The notes under the pieces are model-generated. The model saw only the letters and a program-made list of their open reading frames with translations. It had not been told where the DNA came from and ran no database searches. Below, piece by piece: positions 9,473 through 19,420 of a stretch of 64,000 nucleotides of DNA. Numbering within the stretch: the stretch's first letter is position 1; each line of letters begins with the position of its first letter. The stretch comes from Methanobacteriaceae archaeon (GTDB lineage: Archaea; Methanobacteriota; Methanobacteria; Methanobacteriales; Methanobacteriaceae). The stretch covers positions 496,001-560,000 of the forward strand of contig JAUSNX010000004.1 of the NCBI GenBank assembly GCA_030656015.1, given 5' to 3'. The translations under genes were made by a program, and so were the position numbers.

Positions 9473-11113
9473 TTGAAAACAAGAAATCTCGTGATTTTAA
9501 CCTTTTTATTTACACTATTTTTATCAATACCCACTATAAGTGCTGCCAATGTAACTATAAATCCTGAAGATAGCATACAAGACGCCATAAATAATGCGGC
9601 TTCTGGAGATACTATTATTCTGAATACTGGAGCTTATAATCAAAGTGGAATCAAGATTAATAAAGAATTAACGTTCAAAGGAGCTACCAACAACCCTGAT
9701 GATGTAATTATCGATGCTCAGAATAATGATAGAGTAATTGAAGTACTAACTGGTGTTAACAATGTAAAACTGCAGGGTTTGACTATTACCAATGGATACC
9801 ATAATGGAACATTCAATGGTAGAGGGGCAGGTCTCTCAAATAGAGGTGGAACACAATCCCAACCTACTCAGATAATCAACTGTAAATTCACCAACAACAA
9901 TGCCACCGGTGAAGGTGGAGCTATTTACAATTATGGTAACTTAAACATTACTAATTGTATATTCACCAACAATAACGCAGAAGGAAATGGTGGGGCAATA
10001 TCCAACCGTGGTGATTTGGTTATTAGGAGCAGTACTATTCAGCAGAACACAGCTCCGTCTTTTGGTGGAGGAATATATAACCTGGATACTATGGCCATTA
10101 TTGATAGCATCATACAACAGAATCAGGCTGCAGGTGGTGGAGGAATACTCAATGATGGAGAATTAACCATCACTGGAAGTACCATTCAACAAAACCAGGG
10201 TAGTAATGGTGGAGGAATAGATAACTTTGAGAGTTTAACCATTACGGACAGTATCATAAAGGACAATACTGCCCCTATGGGTGGTGGAATAGCCAATTGG
10301 AATAATTTAATGGTCACTGATTGTAGCATTCAAGATAACACTGCCGAACTTTCGGGTGGTGGAATACATAACATTATGGGCACTACAACCATTACTGGTA
10401 GCAATATCCAGAATAACAGTGCTCTTAAAGGTGGAGCTATTTACAATTATGGTAACTTAACCATTACAAGCAGTACACTTCAGCAGAACACCGCTACTCA
10501 GAGTGGAGCAATATTCAATGATCAATTAGGAGAAGTATCTGGTACTCTAACTGCGAACTTTAATCGCATATTCAACAACACTCCTAATGCTGTTGAATGT
10601 AGTTCTGGTTCAGTGAATGCCATTTATAATTGGTGGGGTTCAAATAATCCAGTTTTTTCCACGTTGATTAATGGTTCTGTGAGCTATGATCCCTGGCTGG
10701 TTATGAGGTATAGTGCTAATCCAACCATTATTAAGCAGGGACAGGCTTCTAATTTGATTGCTGATTTTAGATATGATTCCCATGGCGTGTTCCACAATCC
10801 TGCGGCAGGACATTTGCCGGATGGTACTATGGTTACATTTACTACAACTTTAGGTAATGTGGGTAGTAAATCAGTGGTTATTGAAACCATTAATGGTGTG
10901 GCCACGGCAATACTACGTGGAGATGATGCTGCTGGTGAAGCATGGACATCTGCAACTCTGGATAGTCAGACTTTAAGGACTAATGTGACCATTACTAAAG
11001 CAGCTACAACACAAAAGACCGTCGGAATGCAAACTACTGGAATTCAAGTACAATATCTGGTTTTAGCCATTTTAATGGTTATTGGTGGACTAATAGTTCC
11101 TAAAAGAAAATAA
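9473..11113 (+). CDS. Beta-helix adhesin-like surface protein
   Basis: A 546-residue secreted protein. The start is TTG at 9473, chosen because AGGAGGTG lies 8 bases upstream and a signal peptide follows (LVILTFLFTLFLSIPTISAA). Residues about 40-390 form a parallel beta-helix of short repeats such as NNATGEGGAIYNYGNLNITN, like the polymorphic outer-membrane protein repeats common in Methanobacteriales adhesins. The helix is capped by an NWWG motif. An Ig-like segment (about 405-510) follows, then a C-terminal GMQTTGIQ motif, a hydrophobic span and the tail PKRK. That end resembles a cell-wall sorting signal. Likely role: attachment or coating of the pseudomurein surface. Confidence 0.9.
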   Translation: MKTRNLVILTFLFTLFLSIPTISAANVTINPEDSIQDAINNAASGDTIILNTGAYNQSGIKINKELTFKGATNNPDDVIIDAQNNDRVIEVLTGVNNVKLQGLTITNGYHNGTFNGRGAGLSNRGGTQSQPTQIINCKFTNNNATGEGGAIYNYGNLNITNCIFTNNNAEGNGGAISNRGDLVIRSSTIQQNTAPSFGGGIYNLDTMAIIDSIIQQNQAAGGGGILNDGELTITGSTIQQNQGSNGGGIDNFESLTITDSIIKDNTAPMGGGIANWNNLMVTDCSIQDNTAELSGGGIHNIMGTTTITGSNIQNNSALKGGAIYNYGNLTITSSTLQQNTATQSGAIFNDQLGEVSGTLTANFNRIFNNTPNAVECSSGSVNAIYNWWGSNNPVFSTLINGSVSYDPWLVMRYSANPTIIKQGQASNLIADFRYDSHGVFHNPAAGHLPDGTMVTFTTTLGNVGSKSVVIETINGVATAILRGDDAAGEAWTSATLDSQTLRTNVTITKAATTQKTVGMQTTGIQVQYLVLAILMVIGGLIVPKRK

Positions 11114-11117
11114 AACT

Positions 11118-11141
11118 ACTCTTTTTCTTTTTTTATTTTTT
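11118..11141 (+). terminator. Oligo-T terminator after the first adhesin
   Basis: A T-rich tract directly after the stop codon of the adhesin, with three runs of T broken by single bases. Archaeal termination typically uses such U-runs without a hairpin. Very similar tracts follow the other adhesins at 15773 and 17131. Confidence 0.6.
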
Positions 11142-11301
11142 AAAATTAATTAAATCAGCACTTTTTGAATATGAAACCCCTGAATATTTTTTATTAAGTA
11201 ATATCTAGAAGGGAAATTCTAAAAAATCAGATAAAGATAATTATAATTATAATAACTTTGTAATAATAATCATAGATAAAATATTCAAGAAGGGGATAAA
11301 A

Positions 11302-11706
11302 GTGAAAAAACTTCAAATAGGTTTAATAGTTTTGGTTATTTGTTTTGTTGTGGCCTTATCGGGATGTATTTCAAATAATGATAATAATGGTAATTCCACT
11401 ACCAACTTATCTAGTTCTAATACAACAAATGTTTCAGCTTCAGATAATGTTGATATTGTGGTAAATTATTCTGGTAGTTGGGCAGTTGATGTAAGTGGCC
11501 CATTCGGATATCGTTCACTAGCAGGTACTGGAAATGAAAAAAATAGTATAGGCAATGTAACTGGGTCAGTAACTGCTTCTGCCCGTAAAACAGAGGGCGG
11601 TAATGAGGTTCTAACTGTTTCAATAACTAAAGGTGGGAAAAAACTCGCTTCACAAAGTACTTCTGCTCCATGGGGCGGTGCTACTGCAGTCTTCACAGAT
11701 ATTTAA
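11302..11706 (+). CDS. Small lipoprotein
   Basis: A 134-residue exported lipoprotein. The start is GTG at 11302 behind AGAAGGGGAT. The signal peptide ends in a lipobox, VALSGCIS, with Cys at residue 22. A low-complexity Asn/Ser/Thr linker follows (residues about 25-48), as is usual for archaeal surface lipoproteins. The domain after it (VDIVVNYSGSWAVDVSGPFG onward) looks like a beta-sandwich and ends in APWGGATAVFTDI. Function unknown. It lies between two adhesin genes but has its own AT-rich promoter region. Confidence 0.85.
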   Translation: MKKLQIGLIVLVICFVVALSGCISNNDNNGNSTTNLSSSNTTNVSASDNVDIVVNYSGSWAVDVSGPFGYRSLAGTGNEKNSIGNVTGSVTASARKTEGGNEVLTVSITKGGKKLASQSTSAPWGGATAVFTDI

Positions 11707-12066
11707 TATCCATTATCCATTTTTGCAGTTAAATTGCTTCTGATTAAAATTTTTAACTATTATTCAAGTCTTCATTTTTTTTATTTTTTTAATAAAAATT
11801 GTTTAAAAGCTTGCATTATAAAATTAAAGGCATTAAAACAATTTTCTATAGTTAGTTTCCTTCATTTCCAATCTTATTTTACAATCTTTTATTTTAGATA
11901 AAACTAATTAATAATATATTTCATGAATTTAATCTAAAGAATATTTATTTATAATTAATTAATAACCCCGAAAACAGCATACTAAAATAATTAGTATAAG
12001 AATCAAATAATAATATAACAAATTATCCTGTTATTGATAAGATTTTTTCACTTCTTTATCTTCTTA
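11707..12066. other. Gene-free AT-rich interval
   Basis: About 360 bases without a credible frame. It opens with a T-rich stretch (about 11775-11794) that could terminate the lipoprotein transcript. The remainder is AT-rich spacer and presumably holds the promoter of the 1209-residue adhesin. I see no RNA-like GC-rich block. Confidence 0.5.
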
Positions 12067-12092
12067 AAAGTGCACTATCACTATAGAACACT
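12067..12092. promoter_or_regulatory. Inverted repeat upstream of adhesin
   Basis: AAGTG and CACTT arms flank a 16-base centre about 45 bases before the adhesin start. It could be a leader hairpin or a regulator site. The evidence is only the symmetry. Confidence 0.25.
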
Positions 12093-12136
12093 TAATAATT
12101 GTCTTAAAAATTTATATTCACAAAGGAGGTGAAAAA

Positions 12137-15100
12137 ATGAAAAGAAACCTACCAAAAGGTATTCTATTAATTGCAGCGACTTTATTTTTTACGCTCATAT
12201 TGGCAAATTCTGCTTATGCTGCTGAGGGTGATGTTATTTATGTTAATGGTTCATCAGGAAGTGATGACAATGACGGTTTCACCCCAGCCACAGCTAAATT
12301 ATCTATTAAAAATGCTACTGGAACAGTAAACTCTAATGGATTAGTTAATATTGCAAATGGACAATACAATGGGACAAACAATACTGGAATCACCCTTGAA
12401 AAGAATATGGTTATTAAAGGTGAAAGTCAGGCAAATACCATAATTAATGGAACCAACACCAACTGGATATTCAATATTAAAACTGGAGTTAGTGTTTTAA
12501 TCCAGAATTTAACATTTACCAATGGAAATTCAACTGATTTAGGTGGTGCTATCATAAATAATGGTACTTTAATCGCCGAAAATTGTACTTTCACAAGTAA
12601 TAATGGTAATTATGGTGGCGCCATTAGCAATTTTGCGAATTTAGATATTGTAGATTGTAGTTTTACTAATAATACTGCAGAATATGGTGGTGCATTAATT
12701 AATTTTCTCTATTCAAGTTCTGATTCCATTATTAATACAATAACCAATTGTAGTTTTACTAATAACACAGCAGAATCGGGTGGTGGTGCAATCAGTAATA
12801 TCATCATTTATGCTTCTGGCTCAATTATTAATAATATAAGTAATTGTAGTTTTATTAACAACACTGCAAGTTCCGGTGGTGGTGCAATCAGTAATGGAGT
12901 TCTTGGTGCTGGTTCTGTAATAAATACTGTAAATGGTTGTAATTTCACAACTAACACTGCTATTGGTGGTGGTGGAGCCATATCTAATGGGCAGGATTCT
13001 GATTTAATAGTTAATAACTGTAATTTTACCAACAACCTAGTAATAGAAGCAACAGGGCAGGGTTGGGCCACTTATAATTCCGGTGGTGCAATCGCAAATC
13101 ATGGTAATTTAACAGTTAATAGCTGTACTTTCACAAACAACAGTTTAACTGGAGCTAATACTTATGGTGGCGCCATTAGCAATATAGAAAGTACATGTGC
13201 AATTACCGATAGTACTTTCACAGATAACACGGCTAATTATGGAGGTGCTATATCCAGTATTAGTGGCAGTACATGGCAGAGTGCCATTAACACTATTACC
13301 AATTGTACTTTCACAAGTAATAATGCTAATTATGGTGGTGCAGTTGCCAATTACCTATTTGTCCCAGTATTTGGGTCGGGATCGGGTTCAGTTATTAGTA
13401 CTGTGACAGACAGTAAATTCACAGAAAACACTGCTACTTATCATGGCGGTGCCATAGCCAATATCTGTGATCCTTCTACCACAGGATATGTTATGAGCAC
13501 GGTGACTGGTTCAAATTTCACCGGTAATACTGCGATGGATGCTGCTGCCATATCTAATGTCTGTACTCTTGCTTTAGGATCCATGACCAGTACAGTTAGC
13601 GGATGTACCTTTGATAATAATTCCGCTACAGGGACAGAGTCCTATGGAGGTATTATAAGCAATATATCTATTATTAGTGCCGCTTTAATTACCAGCAATG
13701 TAAATAAATGTGATTTCACCAATAACACCGCTTCGTTGAATGGTGGTGCTATTTTAAATTACATAAATGGAGGTTTTATTGACTGTTCAGTTACTGACTG
13801 TAAGTTTATAAATAATGTTGCTGCTATTTTTGGTGGTGCTATCTTCAATGGAGCTTTTTGTAATTTAACTGTTACTAATGGTACTTTTACTAATAACCAG
13901 GCCCGAGACGGCGGGGCCATTGCCACGGGAGGTAATTGTACGATAAGTTACAGTGATTTCACCAATAACACGGCAAATGGTGAAGGAGGAGCTATCAGTA
14001 ATTATTGGTGCAATTTTACTCTGACTAAGAGTAATTTAATCGGAAACACCGCAACAAATGGTGGAGCTATTTACTGTCATAACAGTACTGTTGAGATCCA
14101 TTTCAACAGGATTGTTAAAAACATAGCAAACAACAACGGAACGGCCCTTTACTGCTACAACCATACAGTAAATGCCACCAATAACTGGTGGGGAAATAAT
14201 AGCAATCCCATGACTATAGCAAACTTAATTTATGTGGAATCTTGTTCAGTGTATGCCAATCCCTGGGTTATTTTAACAGTTAATGCAACCCCTAACACCA
14301 TCAATAATGGTGAAACATCAATGATTACTGCTGATTTAAACCACATCAATGGTGGTGACCTTTTAAGTGGTGGGCAAATACCCGATGGGTTTATAACACT
14401 GGAAGTACCTTGGGGTAGCTTAAACAATGTTGGACAACATTCAATCATGCTAAACACCATAAACGGAGCTATAACTCCAGTAACATTCTTTGCTAATGAA
14501 GGGCCAGCCCCTTCAAGTGTTAGAGTTAATGCAATTGCTGATAGTTACACTACTGATGCTCTGGAAGCTGCTTATATCAATATCAACAAAGTAGCAAACT
14601 TAACTGTCACCAAAACAGGCCCTATCGAAGCTACAGCAGGAACAAAAATCACTTACACCATAACGGTTACTAACAACGGCCCGGACCCAGCAGAAAATGT
14701 GCAAATAATAGACAATATTCCCCCCATACTCCAAGGAGTCAGCCACGATTCCTTCAACCTGGGAAATATACCTGCAGGAGAATCTAGAACCATTCACATC
14801 AATGGAACAATACCCTCCAGTACACTTAATGGAACAACTTTCCAGAACAATGCTACTGCAACTTCAGATACTCTTGGAAACATCACACCATCACCCATAG
14901 TGACCACTACAGTTGATACAATAGCTGATGTAGATTTAACCAAGATTGTGGATAAGACCAGGCCTAATGTGGGAGAAATAGTCCTCTTCACCGTAACTGC
15001 ACATAACAATGGGCCCAGTGATGCAACTAATATTCTGATACATGACATTATGCCCCATGGATTCTCAGATGTGGGCATAAATCCATCCAAAGGAAACTAC

Positions 15101-15766
15101 AGTGGTGGAATATGGGCATTAAATCTTAGCAGTGGTGAAACAGCCACACTAAGTTTAATGGGTAAGGTCACAGCCATAATAGCTGGTAAAAACACTACAA
15201 ACAGTGCAAGTATAATAAACCAAACACAAACAGATCCAGACACCATAGATTCTGTAAATGCCACAATATATGTGCCTAAAGCAGACCTCTATCTTCATAT
15301 ACGCTCAAGTAACAATAATCCGACCATAGGTGAGTTCTTCACAGTAAGCTACAAGCTCGGTAACTATGGACCAGATAATGCAGATGAGGTTACAGTTACT
15401 ATCCCTCTGCCAAAAGGATTTGAAATATCAAATATTAGTGGTGATGGAACCTGGAACTACAATAAAAACACGAATACCATAACCTGGATACTAAACACCG
15501 TGGAAGTGGGTGATCCTTACCTCCACATAACTGGAAAAAACAATGCCATCGGTAACAGTTCATTCAATGCCCATATTGATTCTGCAACCTACAATACCAA
15601 TACTGAAGGAGTAACTCCACTAATAATAAGCACAGATCCCATCAAAAACACAACAGTAAACGCAACAAGCACCGTATCCATGCAAAACACCGGAATACCA
15701 TTGAATTACCTTATAATGGCCATATTGCTTATTATAAGTGGATTAGTAGTTCCTAAAAGAAAATAA
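12137..15766 (+). CDS. Large beta-helix and DUF11 adhesin-like protein
   Basis: A 1209-residue surface protein. ATG at 12137 follows AAAGGAGGTGAAAA, and a signal peptide ends near ANSAYAAEG. Residues about 35-690 form an extended parallel beta-helix with dozens of repeats of the type CTFTNNSxxxxGGAISN. It is capped by an NNWWG motif and an Ig-like segment (about 700-810). Two DUF11-type repeats follow (about 815-920 and 930-1045), then a membrane-proximal module (LYLHIRSSNNNPTIGEFFTV onward) also seen in the 1253-residue protein at 40019-43780. The end is SMQNTGIPL, a hydrophobic span and PKRK. It is inferred to be wall-anchored. The N-terminal domain is homologous to the relic at 16642. Confidence 0.92.
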   Translation: MKRNLPKGILLIAATLFFTLILANSAYAAEGDVIYVNGSSGSDDNDGFTPATAKLSIKNATGTVNSNGLVNIANGQYNGTNNTGITLEKNMVIKGESQANTIINGTNTNWIFNIKTGVSVLIQNLTFTNGNSTDLGGAIINNGTLIAENCTFTSNNGNYGGAISNFANLDIVDCSFTNNTAEYGGALINFLYSSSDSIINTITNCSFTNNTAESGGGAISNIIIYASGSIINNISNCSFINNTASSGGGAISNGVLGAGSVINTVNGCNFTTNTAIGGGGAISNGQDSDLIVNNCNFTNNLVIEATGQGWATYNSGGAIANHGNLTVNSCTFTNNSLTGANTYGGAISNIESTCAITDSTFTDNTANYGGAISSISGSTWQSAINTITNCTFTSNNANYGGAVANYLFVPVFGSGSGSVISTVTDSKFTENTATYHGGAIANICDPSTTGYVMSTVTGSNFTGNTAMDAAAISNVCTLALGSMTSTVSGCTFDNNSATGTESYGGIISNISIISAALITSNVNKCDFTNNTASLNGGAILNYINGGFIDCSVTDCKFINNVAAIFGGAIFNGAFCNLTVTNGTFTNNQARDGGAIATGGNCTISYSDFTNNTANGEGGAISNYWCNFTLTKSNLIGNTATNGGAIYCHNSTVEIHFNRIVKNIANNNGTALYCYNHTVNATNNWWGNNSNPMTIANLIYVESCSVYANPWVILTVNATPNTINNGETSMITADLNHINGGDLLSGGQIPDGFITLEVPWGSLNNVGQHSIMLNTINGAITPVTFFANEGPAPSSVRVNAIADSYTTDALEAAYININKVANLTVTKTGPIEATAGTKITYTITVTNNGPDPAENVQIIDNIPPILQGVSHDSFNLGNIPAGESRTIHINGTIPSSTLNGTTFQNNATATSDTLGNITPSPIVTTTVDTIADVDLTKIVDKTRPNVGEIVLFTVTAHNNGPSDATNILIHDIMPHGFSDVGINPSKGNYSGGIWALNLSSGETATLSLMGKVTAIIAGKNTTNSASIINQTQTDPDTIDSVNATIYVPKADLYLHIRSSNNNPTIGEFFTVSYKLGNYGPDNADEVTVTIPLPKGFEISNISGDGTWNYNKNTNTITWILNTVEVGDPYLHITGKNNAIGNSSFNAHIDSATYNTNTEGVTPLIISTDPIKNTTVNATSTVSMQNTGIPLNYLIMAILLIISGLVVPKRK

Positions 15767-15772
15767 AAATAC

Positions 15773-15799
15773 TCTTTTTTTATTTTTTATTTTATTTTT
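15773..15799 (+). terminator. Oligo-T terminator after large adhesin
   Basis: Long runs of T directly after the stop codon, similar in layout to the tract after the first adhesin. Confidence 0.6.
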
Positions 15800-16008
15800 C
15801 AATGCTGAGATAGATGTTAAAATCTTTATTAAATCTAGATACCAGATGATAGTTAAGAAAAAAGCATTATTACTCCTGAATTTAGATAGATCCCTAAATA
15901 GAGCAAATAAGAAAGAATATTAAATTATATTCTTTTAAAATAAAAAATATGCTCAAATTATGTACTTTATGATTTATTCTGAGTTTCTATCAGCTATTTT
16001 ATCGATTA

Positions 16009-16254
16009 TCATTCCCCGTGGCTTTCTCGCAGAAACTCATCACTCATCTTTTTTCCTGATTCGTATTTTGCCAGTTCTAATCCTTTCCCTAATTCGAGAC
16101 TTGCCTTAAGATGATCCGCCATTAATTCTCCGGCCAATTCTTCATCATTAATTTTTTCATCCATAGTATATCCAATAATGGCAAATAGTGATTCTTGCCA
16201 TTCTTCATACTCTTTTGTAGCTTCAAATTCTTTCAATATGTCATTATTAATCAT
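16009..16254 (-). CDS. Small hypothetical acidic protein
   Basis: An 81-residue soluble acidic protein. I place the start at the ATG at 16254 (MINNDILKEFEATKEYEEW) because the frame extends upstream only through AT-rich, non-protein-like sequence, and a weak AGGAATGGTG site precedes this ATG. The sequence is helical (ELAGELMADHLKASLELGKG). I do not recognise a family. It may be a small regulatory or stress protein; nothing in the context helps. Confidence 0.55.
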   Translation of the reverse strand: MINNDILKEFEATKEYEEWQESLFAIIGYTMDEKINDEELAGELMADHLKASLELGKGLELAKYESGKKMSDEFLRESHGE

Positions 16255-16535
16255 ATATACACCATTCCTAGAAAATCCTAAAAATACTTTTCTTATTTTT
16301 ATTCCTAATACATTTATTATTTTTCTGATTATAATGCATTGGCCAAAATAAAATACTAATAAATTATTTAAAGAAAACAATTATATTATTTTATTTCCAT
16401 ATTAATATTCTAATTTTGCTTTAAATTGAATAATAAAAAATATAAGTTAGTTTAATATTATTATCCGTGATTTAATTAGTAAATAATTCAATATTAGTTT
16501 TAATCATATTAACCAGTATAATAGAATTTTTTCTT

Positions 16536-16583
16536 CACCATTATTGATGGTGGATTCACTTTCATTGCTATTTTTAGAAAGTG
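16536..16583 (+). promoter_or_regulatory. Two consecutive hairpins before the decayed adhesin
   Basis: CACCAT (16536-16541) pairs with ATGGTG (16547-16552), and CACTTTC (16557-16563) pairs with GAAAGTG (16577-16583). Both lie about 60-105 bases before the Shine-Dalgarno site of the relic adhesin. They could form in its leader RNA. Function unknown. Confidence 0.4.
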
Positions 16584-16641
16584 TGCCATTACCCTGGACA
16601 CTCAATTCTATAAATCGATCCAGCATAAAGGAGGTGAAAAG

Positions 16642-17109
16642 ATCAAAAAACAAGCTAATGAAAACCAATCATTAAATAAGTTTAAAATTGCAGTTCCTTT
16701 ATTGTTACTAATTTTGTCTCTGGTTTTTGTGGCAGGTATGGGTGCTGCTTCAGCTGCCTCCGGTGATAACATTTATGTTAATGCCACCAGTGGTAATGAT
16801 GATAACGACGGATTATCTGCCGTATTCAATGGTACCAGTGGGCCTAAACTCACTATTAAAAATGTTACAGGAACTGTAAACACTGATGGGGCTGTAAAGA
16901 TTGCTGATGGCCAGTATTCTGGAGATAATAATACCAATATCGATCTCGGCCGGAACATGACCCTTATTGGTCAAATCCATGCCGGCTCCATCATTAATGG
17001 AAGTGGTATAAACTGGTTATTTATTGTTAAACCACAAACAACAGTTACCTTCATAAACCTGACCTTCACCAAATCAGTCAGGATTGTACGAAAACCAGCA
17101 CTGCGATAA
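16642..17109 (+). pseudogene. Decayed adhesin: leader and N-terminal domain only
   Basis: A perfect AAAGGAGGTGAAAAG site is followed at the normal start position by ATC (16642), in frame with a signal peptide (IAVPLLLLILSLVFVAGMGA) and an N-terminal domain that matches the 1209-residue adhesin (GDNIYVNATSGNDDNDG, IINGSGINWLFIV). The first conventional initiator in frame is TTG at 16702, inside the signal peptide. After LTFTK the frame ends in an unrelated tail, VRIVRKPALR, at 17109. An oligo-T tract like the other adhesin terminators follows, so the body seems deleted while both ends were kept. Probably not functional. Confidence 0.75.
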
Positions 17110-17130
17110 AAAAAATTAAATAACTACTAG

Positions 17131-17153
17131 TTTTCTTTCTTTTTTTATTTTTT
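17131..17153 (+). terminator. Oligo-T tract after decayed adhesin
   Basis: A T-rich tract closely resembling the terminator of the adhesin at 9473-11113, including the preceding ACTACT-like bases. It supports the view that the 3' end of an adhesin gene was retained here. Confidence 0.5.
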
Positions 17154-17208
17154 AAAAATTAAAGTACTATTCTTAAATATTAAAATAATATGAAATTTTT
17201 CTAATTAA

Positions 17209-17964
17209 TTAAAAATCATCCTCATTAATCACTGTAGAAACAATCTCAGTCTTGTCCCCTTTTTTATACCTGAAATCACACTTATCAGCACCCTCGGCCA
17301 GAGTCATTGTCCTTTTTAGGCCCAAGCCACCATATTTACTCTCAGGAATATCCGTAGCACACATGTAGGGAACAAATTCATCAGCCCCTTTCTCATGGAA
17401 AAATTTGCATATAGCACATTCTTCAAAGTCCAGACCAAAATCAAAGTCTTCCCCTTCCACAAATTCAAAAACAAAATCTCCAGGATATATTCTATTTTCC
17501 GATTCACTGGCCATATATTTAAGAAATCCTATAACTTGAGGATTATCCATGGGCGCTATCTCATCAGAGTTATTTTTAAAAAAATCATCAGCATGCCTGT
17601 AGCAGATTTCACCAATATCCTTCAAATCTTTTCCCCTTCTTTTTAAAACCAAGTAAACAGCCAAATATTGGGTGGTAGAGGTAATAGTGATAGTTAATGG
17701 ATTATCAGAACCTCCAATATATGGCATATCTTCTAGAAGAGAATTATATTCTTTTTTTATTTGAAGAGCAGCAGTTTTTGCAAAGTCATCACCAAATTTT
17801 TTCCCTATGAACTGTTTAATGGCCTTATTAAAGCTCTCAAATTCTATTAAGAGTTTAGATTTTTCTTCTGCAGAATAACCTGTCATAGTATTTAATTTGT
17901 AGTTAATATCATAAAGAACTTGCGAAATATTTCCATTAAACTGTATTCTAATTACAGTAAACAT
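17209..17964 (-). CDS. L-2-amino-thiazoline-4-carboxylic acid hydrolase family protein
   Basis: A 251-residue soluble protein resembling the ATC-hydrolase family, named for a bacterial enzyme that opens L-2-amino-thiazoline-4-carboxylate. The best evidence is the C-terminal third: a cysteine motif CAICKFFHEKGADEFVPYMC (about residues 187-206), then LKRTMTLAEGADKCDFRYKKG. Conserved Cys, Asp and His residues there could form the active or metal site. Most archaeal members are uncharacterised, so the actual substrate is unknown. It is monocistronic, with its promoter facing the divergent CruF-like gene. Confidence 0.75.
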   Translation of the reverse strand: MFTVIRIQFNGNISQVLYDINYKLNTMTGYSAEEKSKLLIEFESFNKAIKQFIGKKFGDDFAKTAALQIKKEYNSLLEDMPYIGGSDNPLTITITSTTQYLAVYLVLKRRGKDLKDIGEICYRHADDFFKNNSDEIAPMDNPQVIGFLKYMASESENRIYPGDFVFEFVEGEDFDFGLDFEECAICKFFHEKGADEFVPYMCATDIPESKYGGLGLKRTMTLAEGADKCDFRYKKGDKTEIVSTVINEDDF

Positions 17965-18093
17965 TATTATAATTAAAAATCATAGAAAATTAAGAACTAT
18001 TATGCTGAGTTATTAATATTCGAATAGAAGAATAAATTTATAAAATAAAATTAGGAGTATTGAGAATTATAAAATTATTTCTAGGGGATTATA

Positions 18094-18927
18094 ATGTTTA
18101 AGGAAAATTTTAAAAATTTTAGCAAACTCAGGTGGTCTTTAATATTCATATTTTTAATGGTTAATGTTCTTTTAATTTTCACCTATAAAAACTCTAACTT
18201 ACTGGCACTGGATTCTTTCCTGGTAACTGCTCTTCTCTTTATTCTAGCAGTATTTCATGGAAGAGAACGATATGGTGGAAAAAACATTGCTATATTTTTC
18301 CTGATCACCTGGGCCGTTAGTTTCTTTTTTGAAAATCTGAGTATAGCTACCGGTTTCCCCTTTGGTTTTTATCATTATTCCCCCAGCCTGGGACTCTTAA
18401 CCGTGCCCCTAATCATAATATTTGCCTATTTTGCCATAGGTTATCTGGCCTGGATGTTGGCCCATGTATTAACGGACCAATATGCTAAAAAACTTCAAGG
18501 AAAACAAGTATTTATAGTGCCATTCGTAGCGGCATTTCTCATGGTAATGTGGGATTTGACGGTGGACCCTATTTCATCAACTTTACAGGGCCTCTGGGTC
18601 TGGACAACACCCGGAGCCTACTTCGGAGTCCCCATATCCAACTTCTTTGGATGGTTTTTAGTAGTATATCTATTCTTCCAGATATTTGCACTGTATATAT
18701 CCAGATACGATATTTTAAAACCAGAAAAACTTTCTAAAATATCTAATAAACCTTATTGGATTGAAGCAGCAGTTATTTATGGCATAACTGCCCTGGGAAC
18801 AATATTATCCGTTTTCTACCAGTACAATGACATTACTATATCCATGGCCCTGATCACGGTTTTCACCATGGTATTTGTGGCCATATTGGCCATGGTTAAC
18901 ATTATGAACAAAAAAGAGTTGAGTTAA
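18094..18927 (+). CDS. CruF-like carotenoid biosynthesis membrane protein (DUF422)
   Basis: A 277-residue integral membrane protein with about seven transmembrane segments. It carries the DUF422/CruF-type signatures FENLSIATGFPFGFYHYS (residues about 88-105) and WDLTVDPISSTLQGLWVW followed by YFGVPISNFFGWF. In haloarchaea the family hydrates the ends of bisanhydrobacterioruberin; in bacteria it is a 1',2'-hydratase. No lycopene or phytoene gene is in the window, so the substrate here is uncertain and could be another isoprenoid. A GGGGATTATA site precedes the ATG. It is convergent with the next small membrane gene. Confidence 0.85.
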   Translation: MFKENFKNFSKLRWSLIFIFLMVNVLLIFTYKNSNLLALDSFLVTALLFILAVFHGRERYGGKNIAIFFLITWAVSFFFENLSIATGFPFGFYHYSPSLGLLTVPLIIIFAYFAIGYLAWMLAHVLTDQYAKKLQGKQVFIVPFVAAFLMVMWDLTVDPISSTLQGLWVWTTPGAYFGVPISNFFGWFLVVYLFFQIFALYISRYDILKPEKLSKISNKPYWIEAAVIYGITALGTILSVFYQYNDITISMALITVFTMVFVAILAMVNIMNKKELS

Positions 18928-18932
18928 AAAAT

Positions 18933-19262
18933 TTAATATTCAGAAAATGCTATTTCATCCTTTTTTTCTTTAAGTATCCTACTTATCTCGGCACTGGTAA
19001 TTCCAGAAGGACTATTATCCGTATCAGAAGTTAATCGAACAACTATAAGATATGGGAGCATGCTAAGTCCAAATAGCAAAGGGTAGAATATATCATATTC
19101 ATTTGAGAAAAATGGCGAGTATAAAACTAAAGTAATCATAAGAATAACGTAAAAAATTGTAAAGGCCCATCCCTGCCAGGTTATTGGACGTCCCCTATCT
19201 TTCCACTTAATTTCTTTGGAGGCAGAAATAAACCAAGGCTTTTTAGTAATTCTTTTCATCAC
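18933..19262 (-). CDS. Small hypothetical membrane protein
   Basis: A 109-residue protein with two transmembrane segments (residues about 31-47 and 58-77), preceded by a basic N terminus with many Trp and Lys residues and followed by a charged cytoplasmic tail. The start may be GTG at 19262 or the next codon, ATG at 19259. There is no recognised family. It is convergent with and nearly touches the CruF-like gene; a functional link is not implied. Confidence 0.6.
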   Translation of the reverse strand: MMKRITKKPWFISASKEIKWKDRGRPITWQGWAFTIFYVILMITLVLYSPFFSNEYDIFYPLLFGLSMLPYLIVVRLTSDTDNSPSGITSAEISRILKEKKDEIAFSEY

Positions 19263-19420
19263 TTTTTTTATGAATATATTAATTTATAAATCTTGCCCAG
19301 AATTAATTACCATATATATTGATTAATGGCCAAATTAATTCCTAAAAATAGTTAAATTTTAAAATAGCTAATATCTCATATATAAACTATGTTTAAAAAA
19401 AACTGATAAGGAATATTAAT

